Of a DNA stretch of 64,000 nucleotides, positions 16,785 through 26,117 are shown piece by piece. The notes below the pieces were generated by a model. The model searched no databases. It was not told the DNA's origin and worked only from the letters and a program-made list of their open reading frames with translations. This DNA is from JAJYRX01 sp041655275. GTDB taxonomy: Bacteria > Pseudomonadota > Gammaproteobacteria > Burkholderiales > Burkholderiaceae_B. A program made the translations under genes and the position numbers. The stretch's first letter is position 1. Every line of letters begins with the position of its first letter. Location of the stretch: NCBI GenBank assembly GCA_041655275.1, contig JBBAFU010000005.1, positions 1-64,000 on the forward strand, in the 5' to 3' direction.

Positions 16785-16898
16785 ATGAAGGTAATGGCAT
16801 CGGTTAAGCGGATTTGCCGCAACTGCAAAATCATCAAACGTCACGGCGTGGTGCGCGTCATCTGCACCGACCCGCGTCACAAGCAGCGCCAGGGCTAG
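16785..16898 (+). CDS. rpmJ: 50S ribosomal protein L36
   Basis: A 37-residue protein, MKVMASVKRICRNCKIIKRH at its start, with the CCCH zinc-ribbon residues C11, C14, C27 and H32 of the C+ form. It has a GGAG ribosome-binding site at 16775-16778 and lies 32 nt after infA and before rpsM, the standard order. Confidence 0.96.
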   Translation: MKVMASVKRICRNCKIIKRHGVVRVICTDPRHKQRQG

Positions 16899-16930
16899 GC
16901 GCCCGGCGTAACTGACAGAAAGGAAATATC

Positions 16931-17296
16931 ATGGCCCGTATTGCCGGCATCAATATTCCGCCGCATCAGCACACCGAGATCGGCCTGACCGCCATCTTTG
17001 GCATCGGCCGCAGCACGGCCCGCAAGATCTGCGAGGCTGCCGGTGTCGAGACGAGCACCAAGGTCAAGGACCTGACCGACGCTGAACTCGAGCGCATTCG
17101 CGAACAGATCAACACCCTCATGGTTGAGGGCGATCTGCGCCGTGAAGTGCAATTGTCGATCAAGCGCCTCATGGATCTGGGCACCTATCGCGGCATGCGT
17201 CACCGCCGCGGCCTGCCCGTCCATGGGCAACGCACCCGCACCAATGCGCGCACCCGCAAGGGGCCGCGTCGTGCTGCGGCGTCCCTGAAGAAATAA
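16931..17296 (+). CDS. rpsM: 30S ribosomal protein S13
   Basis: The 121-residue product starts MARIAGINIPPHQHTEIGLT and carries RGMRHRRGLPVHGQRTRTNART, the S13 signature, with a basic C-terminal tail that reaches P-site tRNA. It has an AAAGGAAA ribosome-binding site. It opens the alpha part of the block (rpsM-rpsK-rpsD-rpoA-rplQ). Confidence 0.98.
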   Translation: MARIAGINIPPHQHTEIGLTAIFGIGRSTARKICEAAGVETSTKVKDLTDAELERIREQINTLMVEGDLRREVQLSIKRLMDLGTYRGMRHRRGLPVHGQRTRTNARTRKGPRRAAASLKK

Positions 17297-17311
17297 CGAG
17301 GACTCTACAAG

Positions 17312-17710
17312 ATGGCGAAAGCATCCAGCGGCGCATCGCGCGCCCGCAAACGCATCCGCAAGAGCGTGTCCGACGGTATCGCCCACGTGCACGCTTCATT
17401 CAACAACACCATCATCACGATCACCGATCGCCAGGGCAATGCACTGGCCTGGGCGACGTCGGGCGCCGCCGGCTTCAAGGGCTCGCGCAAGTCCACGCCC
17501 TTTGCCGCCCAGGTTGCGGCCGAGTCGGCCGGGCGCGCCGCCCAGGAATACGGTATCAAGACGCTGGAAGTCCGCATCAAGGGCCCCGGCCCCGGACGCG
17601 AGTCGTCAGTGCGTGCGCTCAATGCCCTGGGCATTCGCATCACCAGCATTGCCGATATCACGCCGGTACCGCACAACGGTTGCCGGCCGCCCAAGCGTCG
17701 TCGCATCTGA
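17312..17710 (+). CDS. rpsK: 30S ribosomal protein S11
   Basis: The 132-residue product contains the S11 motifs AHVHASFNNTIITITDRQGN and TPVPHNGCRPPKRRRI at the C-terminus. It lies on the 30S platform near the mRNA exit. It follows rpsM by 15 nt. Confidence 0.98.
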   Translation: MAKASSGASRARKRIRKSVSDGIAHVHASFNNTIITITDRQGNALAWATSGAAGFKGSRKSTPFAAQVAAESAGRAAQEYGIKTLEVRIKGPGPGRESSVRALNALGIRITSIADITPVPHNGCRPPKRRRI

Positions 17711-17723
17711 GAGGGAAAGTACC

Positions 17724-18347
<624 letters not shown>

Positions 18348-18430
18348 TGCCATCAGCGTCTGCCGGGGCACCGGCCACTCCATCAGCCTTATCGGTGTAA
18401 CGAGCCGAGGGTATTGAAAAGGACTGTCTT

Positions 18431-19423
18431 ATGTCATCTCTGGGTTTTCTCAAGCCGCGCAGCATCGAGGTCGAGCCGGTGGGCGAGCATCACGCACGTG
18501 TCGTGATGGAGCCTTTCGAGCGCGGTTTCGGTCATACGCTGGGCAATGCCCTGCGCCGCATCCTGCTGTCTTCCATGACAGGTTACGCACCGACCGAGGT
18601 GCAGATGACGGGCGTGGTGCACGAGTATTCCACGCTTGAAGGTGTGCGCGAGGATGTGGTCGACATCCTGCTCAACCTGAAGGGCGTGGTGTTTCGCCTG
18701 CACAACCGCACCGAAGTCACACTCACCCTGCGCAAGGAAGGCGAAGGCGTGGTGTATGCCAGTGATATCGAGCTGCCGCACGACGTCGAGATCGTCAACC
18801 CCGATCATGTCATCGCCAACATGACGGAGGAAGGCAAGCTCGAGATGCAGATCAAGGTCGAGCAGGGGCGCGGCTATGTGCCCGGCAACGTGCGCGCATT
18901 GTCCGAAGATCATGCGCATACCATCGGGCGCATTCTGCTGGATGCCTCCTACAGCCCGGTGCGCCGGGTGAGCTACCGCGTCGACAGCGCCCGTGTCGAG
19001 CAGCGCACCGACCTGGACAAGCTCATCCTGGATGTGCAGACCAATGGCGTGCTGTCACCGGAAGAGGCCGTGCGCCAGTCGGCACGCATCCTCATGGATC
19101 AGATTTCGGTATTTGCCTCGCTGGAAGGTGCAGGCGAAAGCTTCGACGTGCCTGCCCGCGGTGGTGCGGCACCCCAGATCGATCCCGTGCTGCTGCGACC
19201 GGTGGATGATCTGGAGCTGACGGTGCGTTCGGCAAACTGCCTGAAGGCCGAGAACATCTACTACATCGGTGATCTGATCCAGCGTACCGAAAATGAGCTG
19301 CTCAAGACGCCCAACCTGGGCCGCAAGTCGCTCAACGAGATCAAGGAAGTGCTGGCCGCCCGCGGCCTGACACTGGGCATGAAGCTGGAAAACTGGCCGC
19401 CCCTGGGACTGGAGCGTCCCTGA
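18431..19423 (+). CDS. rpoA: DNA-directed RNA polymerase subunit alpha
   Basis: The 330-residue product has the dimerising N-terminal domain (about 1-235, with EPFERGFGHTLGNALRRILL) and the C-terminal domain (about 250-325, with LTVRSANCLKAENIYYIGDL and TPNLGRKSLNEIKEVL) that binds UP elements and activators. Length is normal. It lies 83 nt after rpsD, and the 126 nt before rplQ hold no gene. Confidence 0.98.
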   Translation: MSSLGFLKPRSIEVEPVGEHHARVVMEPFERGFGHTLGNALRRILLSSMTGYAPTEVQMTGVVHEYSTLEGVREDVVDILLNLKGVVFRLHNRTEVTLTLRKEGEGVVYASDIELPHDVEIVNPDHVIANMTEEGKLEMQIKVEQGRGYVPGNVRALSEDHAHTIGRILLDASYSPVRRVSYRVDSARVEQRTDLDKLILDVQTNGVLSPEEAVRQSARILMDQISVFASLEGAGESFDVPARGGAAPQIDPVLLRPVDDLELTVRSANCLKAENIYYIGDLIQRTENELLKTPNLGRKSLNEIKEVLAARGLTLGMKLENWPPLGLERP

Positions 19424-19549
19424 CCGCAAGCAAATCCCCATGACATCCGGCCCGCAGCAGTGCTGATAGAAGAAGCCGGAGAACGGGCCCCGGGCTGTTT
19501 TTCCCGGCGCCGTTTGTAAACCAAGATTCATTCTTTCAAGGAAATCAAC

Positions 19550-19927
19550 ATGCGTCATCGTCACGGAATGCGCAAGCTCAACCGGACCAGTGCCCATCGC
19601 CTGGCCATGTTCCGCAACATGTCGGTATCGCTCATCACGCATGAGGCGATCAAGACCACCCTGCCCAAGGCCAAGGAGCTGCGCCGCATCATCGAGCCGC
19701 TGATCACACTGGCCAAGGAGCCCACGGTCGCCAACCGCCGGCTGGCATTTGCGCGTCTGCGCGATCGCAGCGCGGTCACCAAGCTGTTCGATGACCTGGG
19801 GCCCCGCTTTGCCGCGCGCCCCGGCGGTTACACGCGCATCCTGAAGATGGGCTTTCGCCAGGGGGATAATGCCCCCATGGCCTTCATGGAGCTGGTTGAC
19901 CGTCCCGAGGTCGTCGAAGAGGACTGA
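19550..19927 (+). CDS. rplQ: 50S ribosomal protein L17
   Basis: The 125-residue product begins MRHRHGMRKLNRTSAHRLAM and includes GGYTRILKMGFRQGDNAPMA, both diagnostic for L17. It closes the ribosomal block and is followed 33 nt later by a strong terminator. Confidence 0.98.
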   Translation: MRHRHGMRKLNRTSAHRLAMFRNMSVSLITHEAIKTTLPKAKELRRIIEPLITLAKEPTVANRRLAFARLRDRSAVTKLFDDLGPRFAARPGGYTRILKMGFRQGDNAPMAFMELVDRPEVVEED

Positions 19928-19960
19928 GCGCCGGGCCGTGCAGTAGGGATCAGTACAGGA

Positions 19961-19984
19961 AACGGGCCCGCGGGCCCGTTTTTT
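19961..19984 (+). terminator. Rho-independent terminator after rplQ
   Basis: AACGGGCCCG (19961-19970) is followed directly by its perfect complement CGGGCCCGTT (19971-19980) and a run of six T (19979-19984). The loop would be the central CGCG. It should end the spc/alpha transcript. Confidence 0.93.
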
Positions 19985-20033
19985 CATGCGTACGGCGTTC
20001 AGTGTTCAATTTCTGGACAGGAGATTTTCCACG

Positions 20034-20411
20034 ATGACAATATCACCCCCCGCGGCGAACATCATCTATTCCGGGCCGGCGCCGGCCGGCGATCAGCCGG
20101 TGCTCGTGCTCACCACGGTCGCCGACGCCGACACGGCGCAGCGCGTGGCCGCCACTCTGGTGGAAGAGCGCCTGGCCGCCTGTGTGAACCTTGGCGCGCC
20201 GTCGCTGTCCATCTATGTGTGGCAGGGAGCGGTCCAGCGTGAAACCGAACTCGCGCTGACGATCAAGACGCTGGGCGCACGCGTGGATGCGCTGGCACGG
20301 CGTCTGGTGCAGCTGCATCCCTACAGTGTTCCCGAGCTGCTTGTACTGAACGTGACAGGTGGTTCGGCTGCGTATCTGGCCTGGATGGCCGACAATGTGC
20401 AGGGCGGCTGA
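20034..20411 (+). CDS. cutA: Divalent-cation tolerance protein CutA
   Basis: The 125-residue protein contains the CutA1 core: VLTTVADADTAQRVAATLVEE, then RLAACVNLG and SIYVWQG, with the C-terminal HPYSVPELLVL strand. CutA forms a trimer of ferredoxin-like folds related to PII proteins; its link to copper tolerance comes from E. coli and the exact role is unsettled. ATG 20034 is chosen for its AGGAG; an upstream in-frame ATG at 19986 lies inside the terminator tail. Its stop overlaps the dsbD start (TGATG), as in the E. coli cutA-dsbD pair. Confidence 0.95.
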   Translation: MTISPPAANIIYSGPAPAGDQPVLVLTTVADADTAQRVAATLVEERLAACVNLGAPSLSIYVWQGAVQRETELALTIKTLGARVDALARRLVQLHPYSVPELLVLNVTGGSAAYLAWMADNVQGG

Positions 20412-22378
20412 TGCCATCACACAGCGCATCGCGCGCATCCCAGGCGCAGAAGGAAGGGGTTGGTCGAGTGGATTATCGATGGTGTCGTGGCCTGTTGCGG
20501 CCCCTGTTCAGGCTGTTGGCGGCGTTCCTTGTCATTCTGGGTGCCGTGGGTCCGGCGCATGCCGGGCAGGATTTCCTCGATCCTGAAGTCGCTTTTGCGT
20601 TCTCGGCCGCCATGGCCACGCCCGAGCGCCTGGACGTCCACTTTCGCATCGCGCCGGAATACTACCTGTATCGCGATCGCTTCGCGTTCGAGCTCGAACC
20701 CGCCGGGGAGGCCCAACGCCTGGGTGAAGCCGTCCTTCCGCCCGCGCTGGTACAGTACGATCCCACTTTCGATGAGGACATGCCGGTCTATTACGGCCGG
20801 ATGACACTGCAGCTGCCCATTGCTGCCGGTGCCGGCCGGCCCCTGCAGCTGACGGTCATCAGCCAGGGCTGTGCGGATGCCGGCCTGTGCTACACGCCCA
20901 TCGGCCATACACTGACCCTGGTTCCCACGTCCGGGGGCTATGTCGCGCAGGGCGACGGCGTTGTCGATGCGGTACCGGATATTGCCGCTTCGACGCCGCC
21001 GGGCGAAAAGCCGGGCGCGCCGGTCGTGGCGGGTACGGCCTTCGGTCTGGATACCGACCGCGGGTTGGCCACCTGGCTGGGACAGGCGGCGGTCTGGCAG
21101 GTTGTGGGCCTGGGCCTGCTGCTCGGCCTGTTGCTGTCGTTCACGCCCTGCGTCCTGCCCATGGTGCCCATATTGCTGGCCATTCTGGCGGGCGGCGGCG
21201 AGGCGCGTGCCCGGCTTTCGCGCAGCCGGGGGCTGGGCCTGGCAGCGGTTTTCGTGCTGGGGATGTCGCTCGTCTACACGGCCATGGGGGTGGCGGCGGG
21301 TCTGCTGGGCGCAAGCCTGGCCGTCTGGTTGCAGACGCCCTGGGTGCTGGTGCTGTTCGCCACCCTGCTGGCATTGTTTGCGCTGGCCATGTTCGACGTG
21401 TTCACGTTCCAGATGCCTACCGGCGCGCAGGGACGTCTGGCGGCCTGGCAGAATCGCCTGCCCGGCGGACGGCTGGGCGGCGTGTTCCTGATGGGGATGG
21501 TGTCGGCCCTCATTGTTGGCCCTTGTGTAGCCGCGCCGCTGGCCGGTGTGCTGCTGTTCATTTCCCAGAGCGGCGATGTGGTGCTGGGGGGCATGGCCCT
21601 GTTTGCCATGGCCTGGGGCCAGGGCGTGCTGCTGCTGGCGGTGGGCGCATCTTCCGGCGTCCTGCTGCCGCGCGCCGGGCCCTGGATGGAAGGCATCAAG
21701 CAGGCATTCGGGGTGTTGCTGCTGGCCACAGCCTGGTGGATGCTCGGGCCCGTATTGCCGATGACCGCCGTCATGACGGGCTGGGCCCTTCTCGCGCTGT
21801 GGAGTGCAGCCCTGCTGGGCGCATTTCATTGGGGTGGTACCGCTGCGGCCACCGTATTTGGGCGCTTGCGCCAGGCCGTTGGCCTGTCACTGGCAATCTG
21901 GGCGGCGCTGCTTTTCATCGGTCTGGCGGCCGGCGGGCGCGATCTGCTGCGGCCGCTGGCGCCGTTCGCCACTGCACCGTCAATGCCGGCCCTGTTCGAT
22001 GGCGTGGCCGCCGGTGGCGTTGTCGCAGCGGCACCGGTGTTCACCGATATTTCCTCTGTTCAGGAATTGAACACCATTCTGGCGGACACCCAACGCCCGG
22101 TGCTGCTCGATTTCTATGCCGACTGGTGCGTCACCTGCATCCAGATGGAACGCTTCACCTTCACCGACCCCGAAGTGGCACGGCTCATGGCGGATTACAC
22201 CTTGCTGCGCGCCGATGTGACGCAGAACCTGCCCGAGCACCGCGAACTGTTGCGCCGCTTCCAGCTGTTCGGCCCGCCGGGCATCATCTTCTTCGACGCC
22301 GGCGGGCGCCTGCGTGAGGATGTGCGCATCATCGGCTTCATGGGCGCACGCGACTTCGCGCAGCGGCTGCGGGGATAG
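20411..22378 (+). CDS. dsbD: Thiol:disulfide interchange protein DsbD
   Basis: A 655-residue transmembrane reductase passing electrons from cytoplasmic thioredoxin to periplasmic proteins. Three domains are visible. The periplasmic alpha domain has C154/C160 (GCADAGLCYTP). The eight-helix beta domain has redox cysteines in FTPCVLPM (about 246) and VGPCVAAP (about 371). The C-terminal thioredoxin domain has YADWCVTC (about 571-578). A signal peptide ends near AHA-GQ at about residue 51. GTG 20468, with AAGGAAGG upstream, is a credible alternative start that would give a more normal signal peptide. In this neighbourhood it would keep apocytochrome cysteines reduced for the ResB/CcsB heme ligase. 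Confidence 0.96.
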   Translation: MPSHSASRASQAQKEGVGRVDYRWCRGLLRPLFRLLAAFLVILGAVGPAHAGQDFLDPEVAFAFSAAMATPERLDVHFRIAPEYYLYRDRFAFELEPAGEAQRLGEAVLPPALVQYDPTFDEDMPVYYGRMTLQLPIAAGAGRPLQLTVISQGCADAGLCYTPIGHTLTLVPTSGGYVAQGDGVVDAVPDIAASTPPGEKPGAPVVAGTAFGLDTDRGLATWLGQAAVWQVVGLGLLLGLLLSFTPCVLPMVPILLAILAGGGEARARLSRSRGLGLAAVFVLGMSLVYTAMGVAAGLLGASLAVWLQTPWVLVLFATLLALFALAMFDVFTFQMPTGAQGRLAAWQNRLPGGRLGGVFLMGMVSALIVGPCVAAPLAGVLLFISQSGDVVLGGMALFAMAWGQGVLLLAVGASSGVLLPRAGPWMEGIKQAFGVLLLATAWWMLGPVLPMTAVMTGWALLALWSAALLGAFHWGGTAAATVFGRLRQAVGLSLAIWAALLFIGLAAGGRDLLRPLAPFATAPSMPALFDGVAAGGVVAAAPVFTDISSVQELNTILADTQRPVLLDFYADWCVTCIQMERFTFTDPEVARLMADYTLLRADVTQNLPEHRELLRRFQLFGPPGIIFFDAGGRLREDVRIIGFMGARDFAQRLRG

Positions 22379-22468
22379 GAGGCTGCTTGCCATCGGCTTT
22401 TACGAATAGTCAGAGAGGCTCCAAGTGATCATCATTATGGGGGTGTTCGCTGCTCACGAGCCCTTGTC

Positions 22469-23446
22469 ATGTCCCCACATTCAGCTGCACCGGATCCCAC
22501 GCCTGATTTTGATGGCGTCTGGAAGGAGGCGCTTCAGAGCTGGTTGCCGGAGTGCATGAGCCTGTTCTGGCCTGCCATCCATGCCCGCATCGACTGGTCC
22601 GTGCCGCCCGCCTTCCTGCACCAGGAGTTGCAGCGCCTGCACCAGGTTGCTCGCCAGGGCGCCCGACGCACGGATCTGCTCGTGCGCTTGCGCCTGTGTG
22701 ACGGCACGATGGCGCTGCTACTCGTGCATCTGGAAATCCAGGCCGGCCGCGTGGGTGCCGTGTTTTGCCGGCGCATGTTTCACTATCGCATCATGCTTTG
22801 CGGCAAGTATCCTGAGCAGCCGATATTGTCTTGCGCCATTTTGCTGGATCACGAACCGGATGTGCCCAGCCTGTCCTATGTCCAGGGCGGCTATGGCGAT
22901 ACGCTGACGTTCGAGTTTCCCGTGATGACTCTGGCCGGGTGGCGTCATCGTGTGGCAGAATTGGAGATGCTGGCACCGGTCAATCCCTTTGCCGTCATTG
23001 TGTTGGCCCAGCTTGAAGTGCGGGCCGCGGTATCCGGTGCCACCCGCCTGGCGGGCAAGCTCAGGCTTGCCCGTGCGCTCAAGCAGTGGGCGTATGGCCC
23101 CGTCTTGCGGGGTGCGGTGTTCCGGCTGATCGACAGCCTGCTGGTGCTGCCCCCGCATCTTGATGCGCGTTTCATTGAAATCCTGGAACAGTCGGAGGAT
23201 TCCGCCATGTTGGAGCAACTCAGCAGCATCGACCGCTACCTGCTCAAGAAAGAGAAGGATGCCGGAATGGAGGAAGGCCGGCTTGCGGGCGCTGTTCGTT
23301 TGTTGCAGGGTCTGCTTCAACGTCGCTTTGGCACCATACCCGAATGGGCTGCAGAGCGCATCGCTCAGGCAGATGCCGATACCGTGCAGCAATGGGCGCT
23401 CAGGGTGCTGGATGCCCGGCGGCTTGAAGACATCTTCGATACCTGA
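22469..23446 (+). CDS. Rpn-family recombination-promoting nuclease/putative transposase (YhgA-like)
   Basis: A 325-residue protein of the PD-(D/E)xK Rpn/YhgA type. The N-terminal part has DGVWKEALQSWLPECMSLFWP and a nuclease core with D in TDLLVRLRL and a VHLEIQ strand (E and Q in place of ExK/Q). The C-terminus has the SIDRYLLKKEKDAGMEEGR stretch, followed by a DUF4351-like LLQGLLQRRFGTIPEW. E. coli Rpn proteins promote RecA-independent recombination and can act like phage-defence toxins. These genes are mobile and often present in several copies. It stands alone between dsbD and convergent hemB, only 18 nt from the hemB stop. Confidence 0.8.
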   Translation: MSPHSAAPDPTPDFDGVWKEALQSWLPECMSLFWPAIHARIDWSVPPAFLHQELQRLHQVARQGARRTDLLVRLRLCDGTMALLLVHLEIQAGRVGAVFCRRMFHYRIMLCGKYPEQPILSCAILLDHEPDVPSLSYVQGGYGDTLTFEFPVMTLAGWRHRVAELEMLAPVNPFAVIVLAQLEVRAAVSGATRLAGKLRLARALKQWAYGPVLRGAVFRLIDSLLVLPPHLDARFIEILEQSEDSAMLEQLSSIDRYLLKKEKDAGMEEGRLAGAVRLLQGLLQRRFGTIPEWAAERIAQADADTVQQWALRVLDARRLEDIFDT

Positions 23447-23464
23447 ACGCGCCGGGCCGCCGAT

Positions 23465-24487
23465 TCAACCGCTGTGGCCGGCGCGCAGCAGGCGTGCCGC
23501 CTCGAGTGCGAAGTAGGTCAGGATGCCATCTGCACCGGCGCGTTTGAAGGCCAGCAGGGCTTCCATCATCACCTTGTCGTGATCCAGCCAGCCATTGCCG
23601 GCAGCGGCCTTGATCATGGCGTATTCGCCACTGACCTGATAGGCGTAGGTGGGCATGCCGAACTGGTTCTTGACTTCACGCAGCACGTCCAGATAGGGCA
23701 GGCCGGGCTTGACCATGACCATGTCGGCGCCTTCCTGGATGTCGGCCGCGACCTCGCGCAATGCCTCGAGCCGGTTGGCCGGATCCATCTGGTAGGTGGC
23801 CTTGTTCGACTTGCCCAGGTTGCTGCTGGAGCCCACCGCGTCGCGGAAGGGGCCGTAGAAGGCGCTGGCGTACTTGGCGGAATACGCCATGATGTTCGTG
23901 AGTGTGTGCCCCTGCGATTCCAGCGCCTGACGGATGGCGCCGATGCGCCCGTCCATCATGTCGCTGGGCGCCACGATATCCACACCCGCATCGGCCTGGG
24001 CCAGGGCCTGGCGCACCAGTACGTCCACGGTGGGCTCGTTGAGCACATAACCGTCGTCATCGATCACGCCGTCCTGGCCGTGGCTGGTATAGGGGTCGAG
24101 CGCCACGTCCGTCAGAATGCCCAGCTCGGGGAAGCGCTGCCTGAGCGCGGCCACGACCCGCGGGATCAGGCCGTCGGGATTGGCCGCTTCTGCACCGTCG
24201 GGCGTCTTCAGCGCCGCGTCGACCACGGGAAACAGGGCGAGCACGGGAATGCCCAGCTCGAGGCAGGCTTCGGCCGCCTCGATCACCGTGTCGGGCGAGT
24301 AACGCACAACGCCCGGCATGGATGCAACAGGCTCGCGTACGTCCCGGCCTTCCCTCACGAACACGGGAAAGATGAGGTCATCCGCGCTGAGGGCGGATTC
24401 ACGCACCAAGCGGCGTGAGAAATCCGCCCGGCGGTTGCGGCGCGGGCGGCCGGTTGGAAATTCAGGGGTGATGATGGTGGGTGTCAT
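23465..24487 (-). CDS. hemB: Delta-aminolevulinic acid dehydratase (porphobilinogen synthase)
   Basis: The 340-residue enzyme condenses two 5-aminolevulinates to porphobilinogen in heme synthesis. The two active-site lysines are K205 (YSAKYASAFYGPF) and K260 (VMVKPGLPYLD). Where zinc-dependent enzymes such as that of E. coli have three cysteines, this protein has A129, D131 and D139 (DVALDPYTSHGQDG), the pattern of magnesium-type enzymes such as that of Pseudomonas. ATG 24487 overlaps the yihA stop by ATGA, so the two are coupled. Heme made here feeds the cytochrome c genes upstream on the other strand. Confidence 0.97.
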   Translation of the reverse strand: MTPTIITPEFPTGRPRRNRRADFSRRLVRESALSADDLIFPVFVREGRDVREPVASMPGVVRYSPDTVIEAAEACLELGIPVLALFPVVDAALKTPDGAEAANPDGLIPRVVAALRQRFPELGILTDVALDPYTSHGQDGVIDDDGYVLNEPTVDVLVRQALAQADAGVDIVAPSDMMDGRIGAIRQALESQGHTLTNIMAYSAKYASAFYGPFRDAVGSSSNLGKSNKATYQMDPANRLEALREVAADIQEGADMVMVKPGLPYLDVLREVKNQFGMPTYAYQVSGEYAMIKAAAGNGWLDHDKVMMEALLAFKRAGADGILTYFALEAARLLRAGHSG

Positions 24488-25107
24488 GGAACAACCTTGG
24501 GTGAGATCCAGTTTTCGATGTGTGCCGTGGCCTCGTCCAGGCCCAGGCGCGTCGTGGCGGAAAAAGGCAGGGCGTGCAGGGCGCCAATGGACGCCAGTGC
24601 TTCGCGCGCGGCTGCCGTGGCCTTGAGTCGCTGGCCGTAAGGCAGCTTGTCGGCCTTGGTAAGCAGCACCAGCACGGGCACCCCTGTGGGTGCCAGCCAA
24701 TGCGCCAGCTGGCGATCAAGCGGGGTCACGCCCCGGCGGATATCCAGCAACAGCACCACGCCGGCCAGTGAGGGGCGGCTGCGCAGGTAGCGGCCCAGTA
24801 CATCGGCCCAGTCGTCGCGTGTCTTGCGATCCACTGCAGCATAACCATAGCCGGGCAGGTCGACCAGATAGCCCAGCGGGGTGTCGGGCTGCAGCGGATC
24901 GGGAATCGCAAACAGGTTGATGAGTCGCGTGCGCCCGGGCGTTCTGCTGGAGAATGCCAGCCGGCGCTGGTTTGCGAGTACATTGATGGCCGAGGATTTG
25001 CCCACGTTCGAGCGGCCCACGAAACAGATCTCGGGTGCGCCGGGGGGCGGCAATTGCTCGAGACGGGCGGCGGATGTGGCAAAGCTTGCGCGGTGCAGAA
25101 GAGACAC
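24484..25107 (-). CDS. yihA: Ribosome biogenesis GTP-binding protein YihA/YsxC (EngB)
   Basis: The 207-residue TRAFAC GTPase shows G1 GRSNVGKSS, a G2 region with RTPGRTRLIN, G3 DLPGYGYA and G4 TKADKL. EngB-type proteins help late large-subunit assembly. It is the first gene of the yihA-hemB pair and diverges from the cytochrome c4 gene. Confidence 0.96.
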   Translation of the reverse strand: MSLLHRASFATSAARLEQLPPPGAPEICFVGRSNVGKSSAINVLANQRRLAFSSRTPGRTRLINLFAIPDPLQPDTPLGYLVDLPGYGYAAVDRKTRDDWADVLGRYLRSRPSLAGVVLLLDIRRGVTPLDRQLAHWLAPTGVPVLVLLTKADKLPYGQRLKATAAAREALASIGALHALPFSATTRLGLDEATAHIENWISPKVVP

Positions 25108-25289
25108 GGTATGAGCCTGACTTCGGTAAAGTAAAGCCTATTGTATAATCGCTGCTTTGTATCGGTGGTTCCATTTCCTCCAAACACTTCAATTCCTGAA
25201 ATGTCGCCGCCCTTGTGGTGCCCCCGGTGATTTCCATGGTGGTTCCCTTCGGCCGGCGCCGGGATCGAACAACGATCGCAGAGGTCTTC
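25108..25289. promoter_or_regulatory. Divergent promoter region of yihA-hemB and cytochrome c4
   Basis: The 182-bp gap holds a perfect -10 hexamer TATAAT at 25144-25149 on the plus strand, reading toward the cytochrome gene, with no good -35 (CTTCGG at 17 bp). Its complement, ATTATACAA, could serve as part of a minus-strand -10 for yihA. The two promoters may therefore overlap. No operator was recognised. Confidence 0.45.
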
Positions 25290-25985
25290 ATGAAGCGTGT
25301 GCTCTCAAGTATGGTGGTGGCCGGCAGTATGCTGCTGGGCGTGTCCGCAGCCGGTGTGGCTGTGGCGCAGGAAGGGCCGGTTGCGCCCGATGCCGCCAAG
25401 GGTCAGGAACTCTATGCCAATGGTGATCTGACGCGAGGCATATTGTCCTGTGCCAGCTGCCATGGCGATGCCGGCAACAGCAAGCTGTCCGCCAATCCCA
25501 ACCTGGCCGGCCAGGCACATGAGTATCTGGTCAAGCAGCTGGTGGATTTCACCAAGCGTGAAGGCGATGACAAACCCGCACGCCTCGGGGTCGATGGCAA
25601 TGAAACCGTCATGACCATGTTTGCCACCCTGCTCACCGAGGAAGACCGCAACAACATTGCCTACTGGCTGGCGCAGCAGCCGCTGGATATGGAAGAGGCG
25701 CCCACCGCCACGGTTGAAGCCACCATGGAACACGGCCAGCAGATCTGGCGCGGCGGCCTGGCGGATCGGCGGGTGCCGGCGTGCGCCGCTTGTCACGGGC
25801 CCGCCGGGGCGGGTGTCCCGGGCGAGTTTCCCCGTCTGGCCGGTCAGTTTCCGGAATATATTGCCGAGCAGCTCCGGCTGTTCCGCAGCGGTGATCGCAA
25901 GGATGCCGTCATGTTCGACATCGCCGATCGCATGTCGGATGCAGATATCGCCGCTGTGGCGGATTACGCTGCAGGCCTGCGCTAG
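25290..25985 (+). CDS. Diheme cytochrome c4-type protein
   Basis: This 231-residue periplasmic protein has a signal peptide (MKRVLSSMVVAGSMLLGVSA, cleaved near AVA-QE) and two class I cytochrome domains, each with a heme site: CASCH (about residue 53) and CAACH (about 165). The paired organisation with a hinge in between is that of cytochrome c4, an electron carrier to terminal oxidases. ATG 25290 is chosen over an upstream in-frame GTG because the signal peptide starts there and GAGG precedes it. It is a probable client of the ResB/CcsB system encoded next. Confidence 0.92.
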   Translation: MKRVLSSMVVAGSMLLGVSAAGVAVAQEGPVAPDAAKGQELYANGDLTRGILSCASCHGDAGNSKLSANPNLAGQAHEYLVKQLVDFTKREGDDKPARLGVDGNETVMTMFATLLTEEDRNNIAYWLAQQPLDMEEAPTATVEATMEHGQQIWRGGLADRRVPACAACHGPAGAGVPGEFPRLAGQFPEYIAEQLRLFRSGDRKDAVMFDIADRMSDADIAAVADYAAGLR

Positions 25986-26117
25986 TCATCCCGGCCGGGG
26001 GCGGTCCGGGCGCGGCCGCCCGCTCCGGCACGGAACTTTTCCGTCTTTTGCAGGTCATACACCGGGGCTGCCGCCGGGGTTGGCGGCTGCCAAGCCTAAT
26101 TCAACCGGGTCAGCGCA

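Noticed and set aside
14713..16800. Long open frame of 695 codons on the minus strand across rplO, secY and infA
   Set aside because: It is antisense to conserved ribosomal and secY genes; its histidine- and arginine-rich translation is typical of a shadow of GC-rich coding sequence.
19424..19549. Terminator between rpoA and rplQ
   Set aside because: A weak AGCC/GGCT stem before a short T-run is present, but the stem is bulged and rplQ is normally co-transcribed.
20417..21829. Frame of 470 codons on the minus strand opposite dsbD
   Set aside because: dsbD has all domains and cysteines; the antisense product is low complexity.
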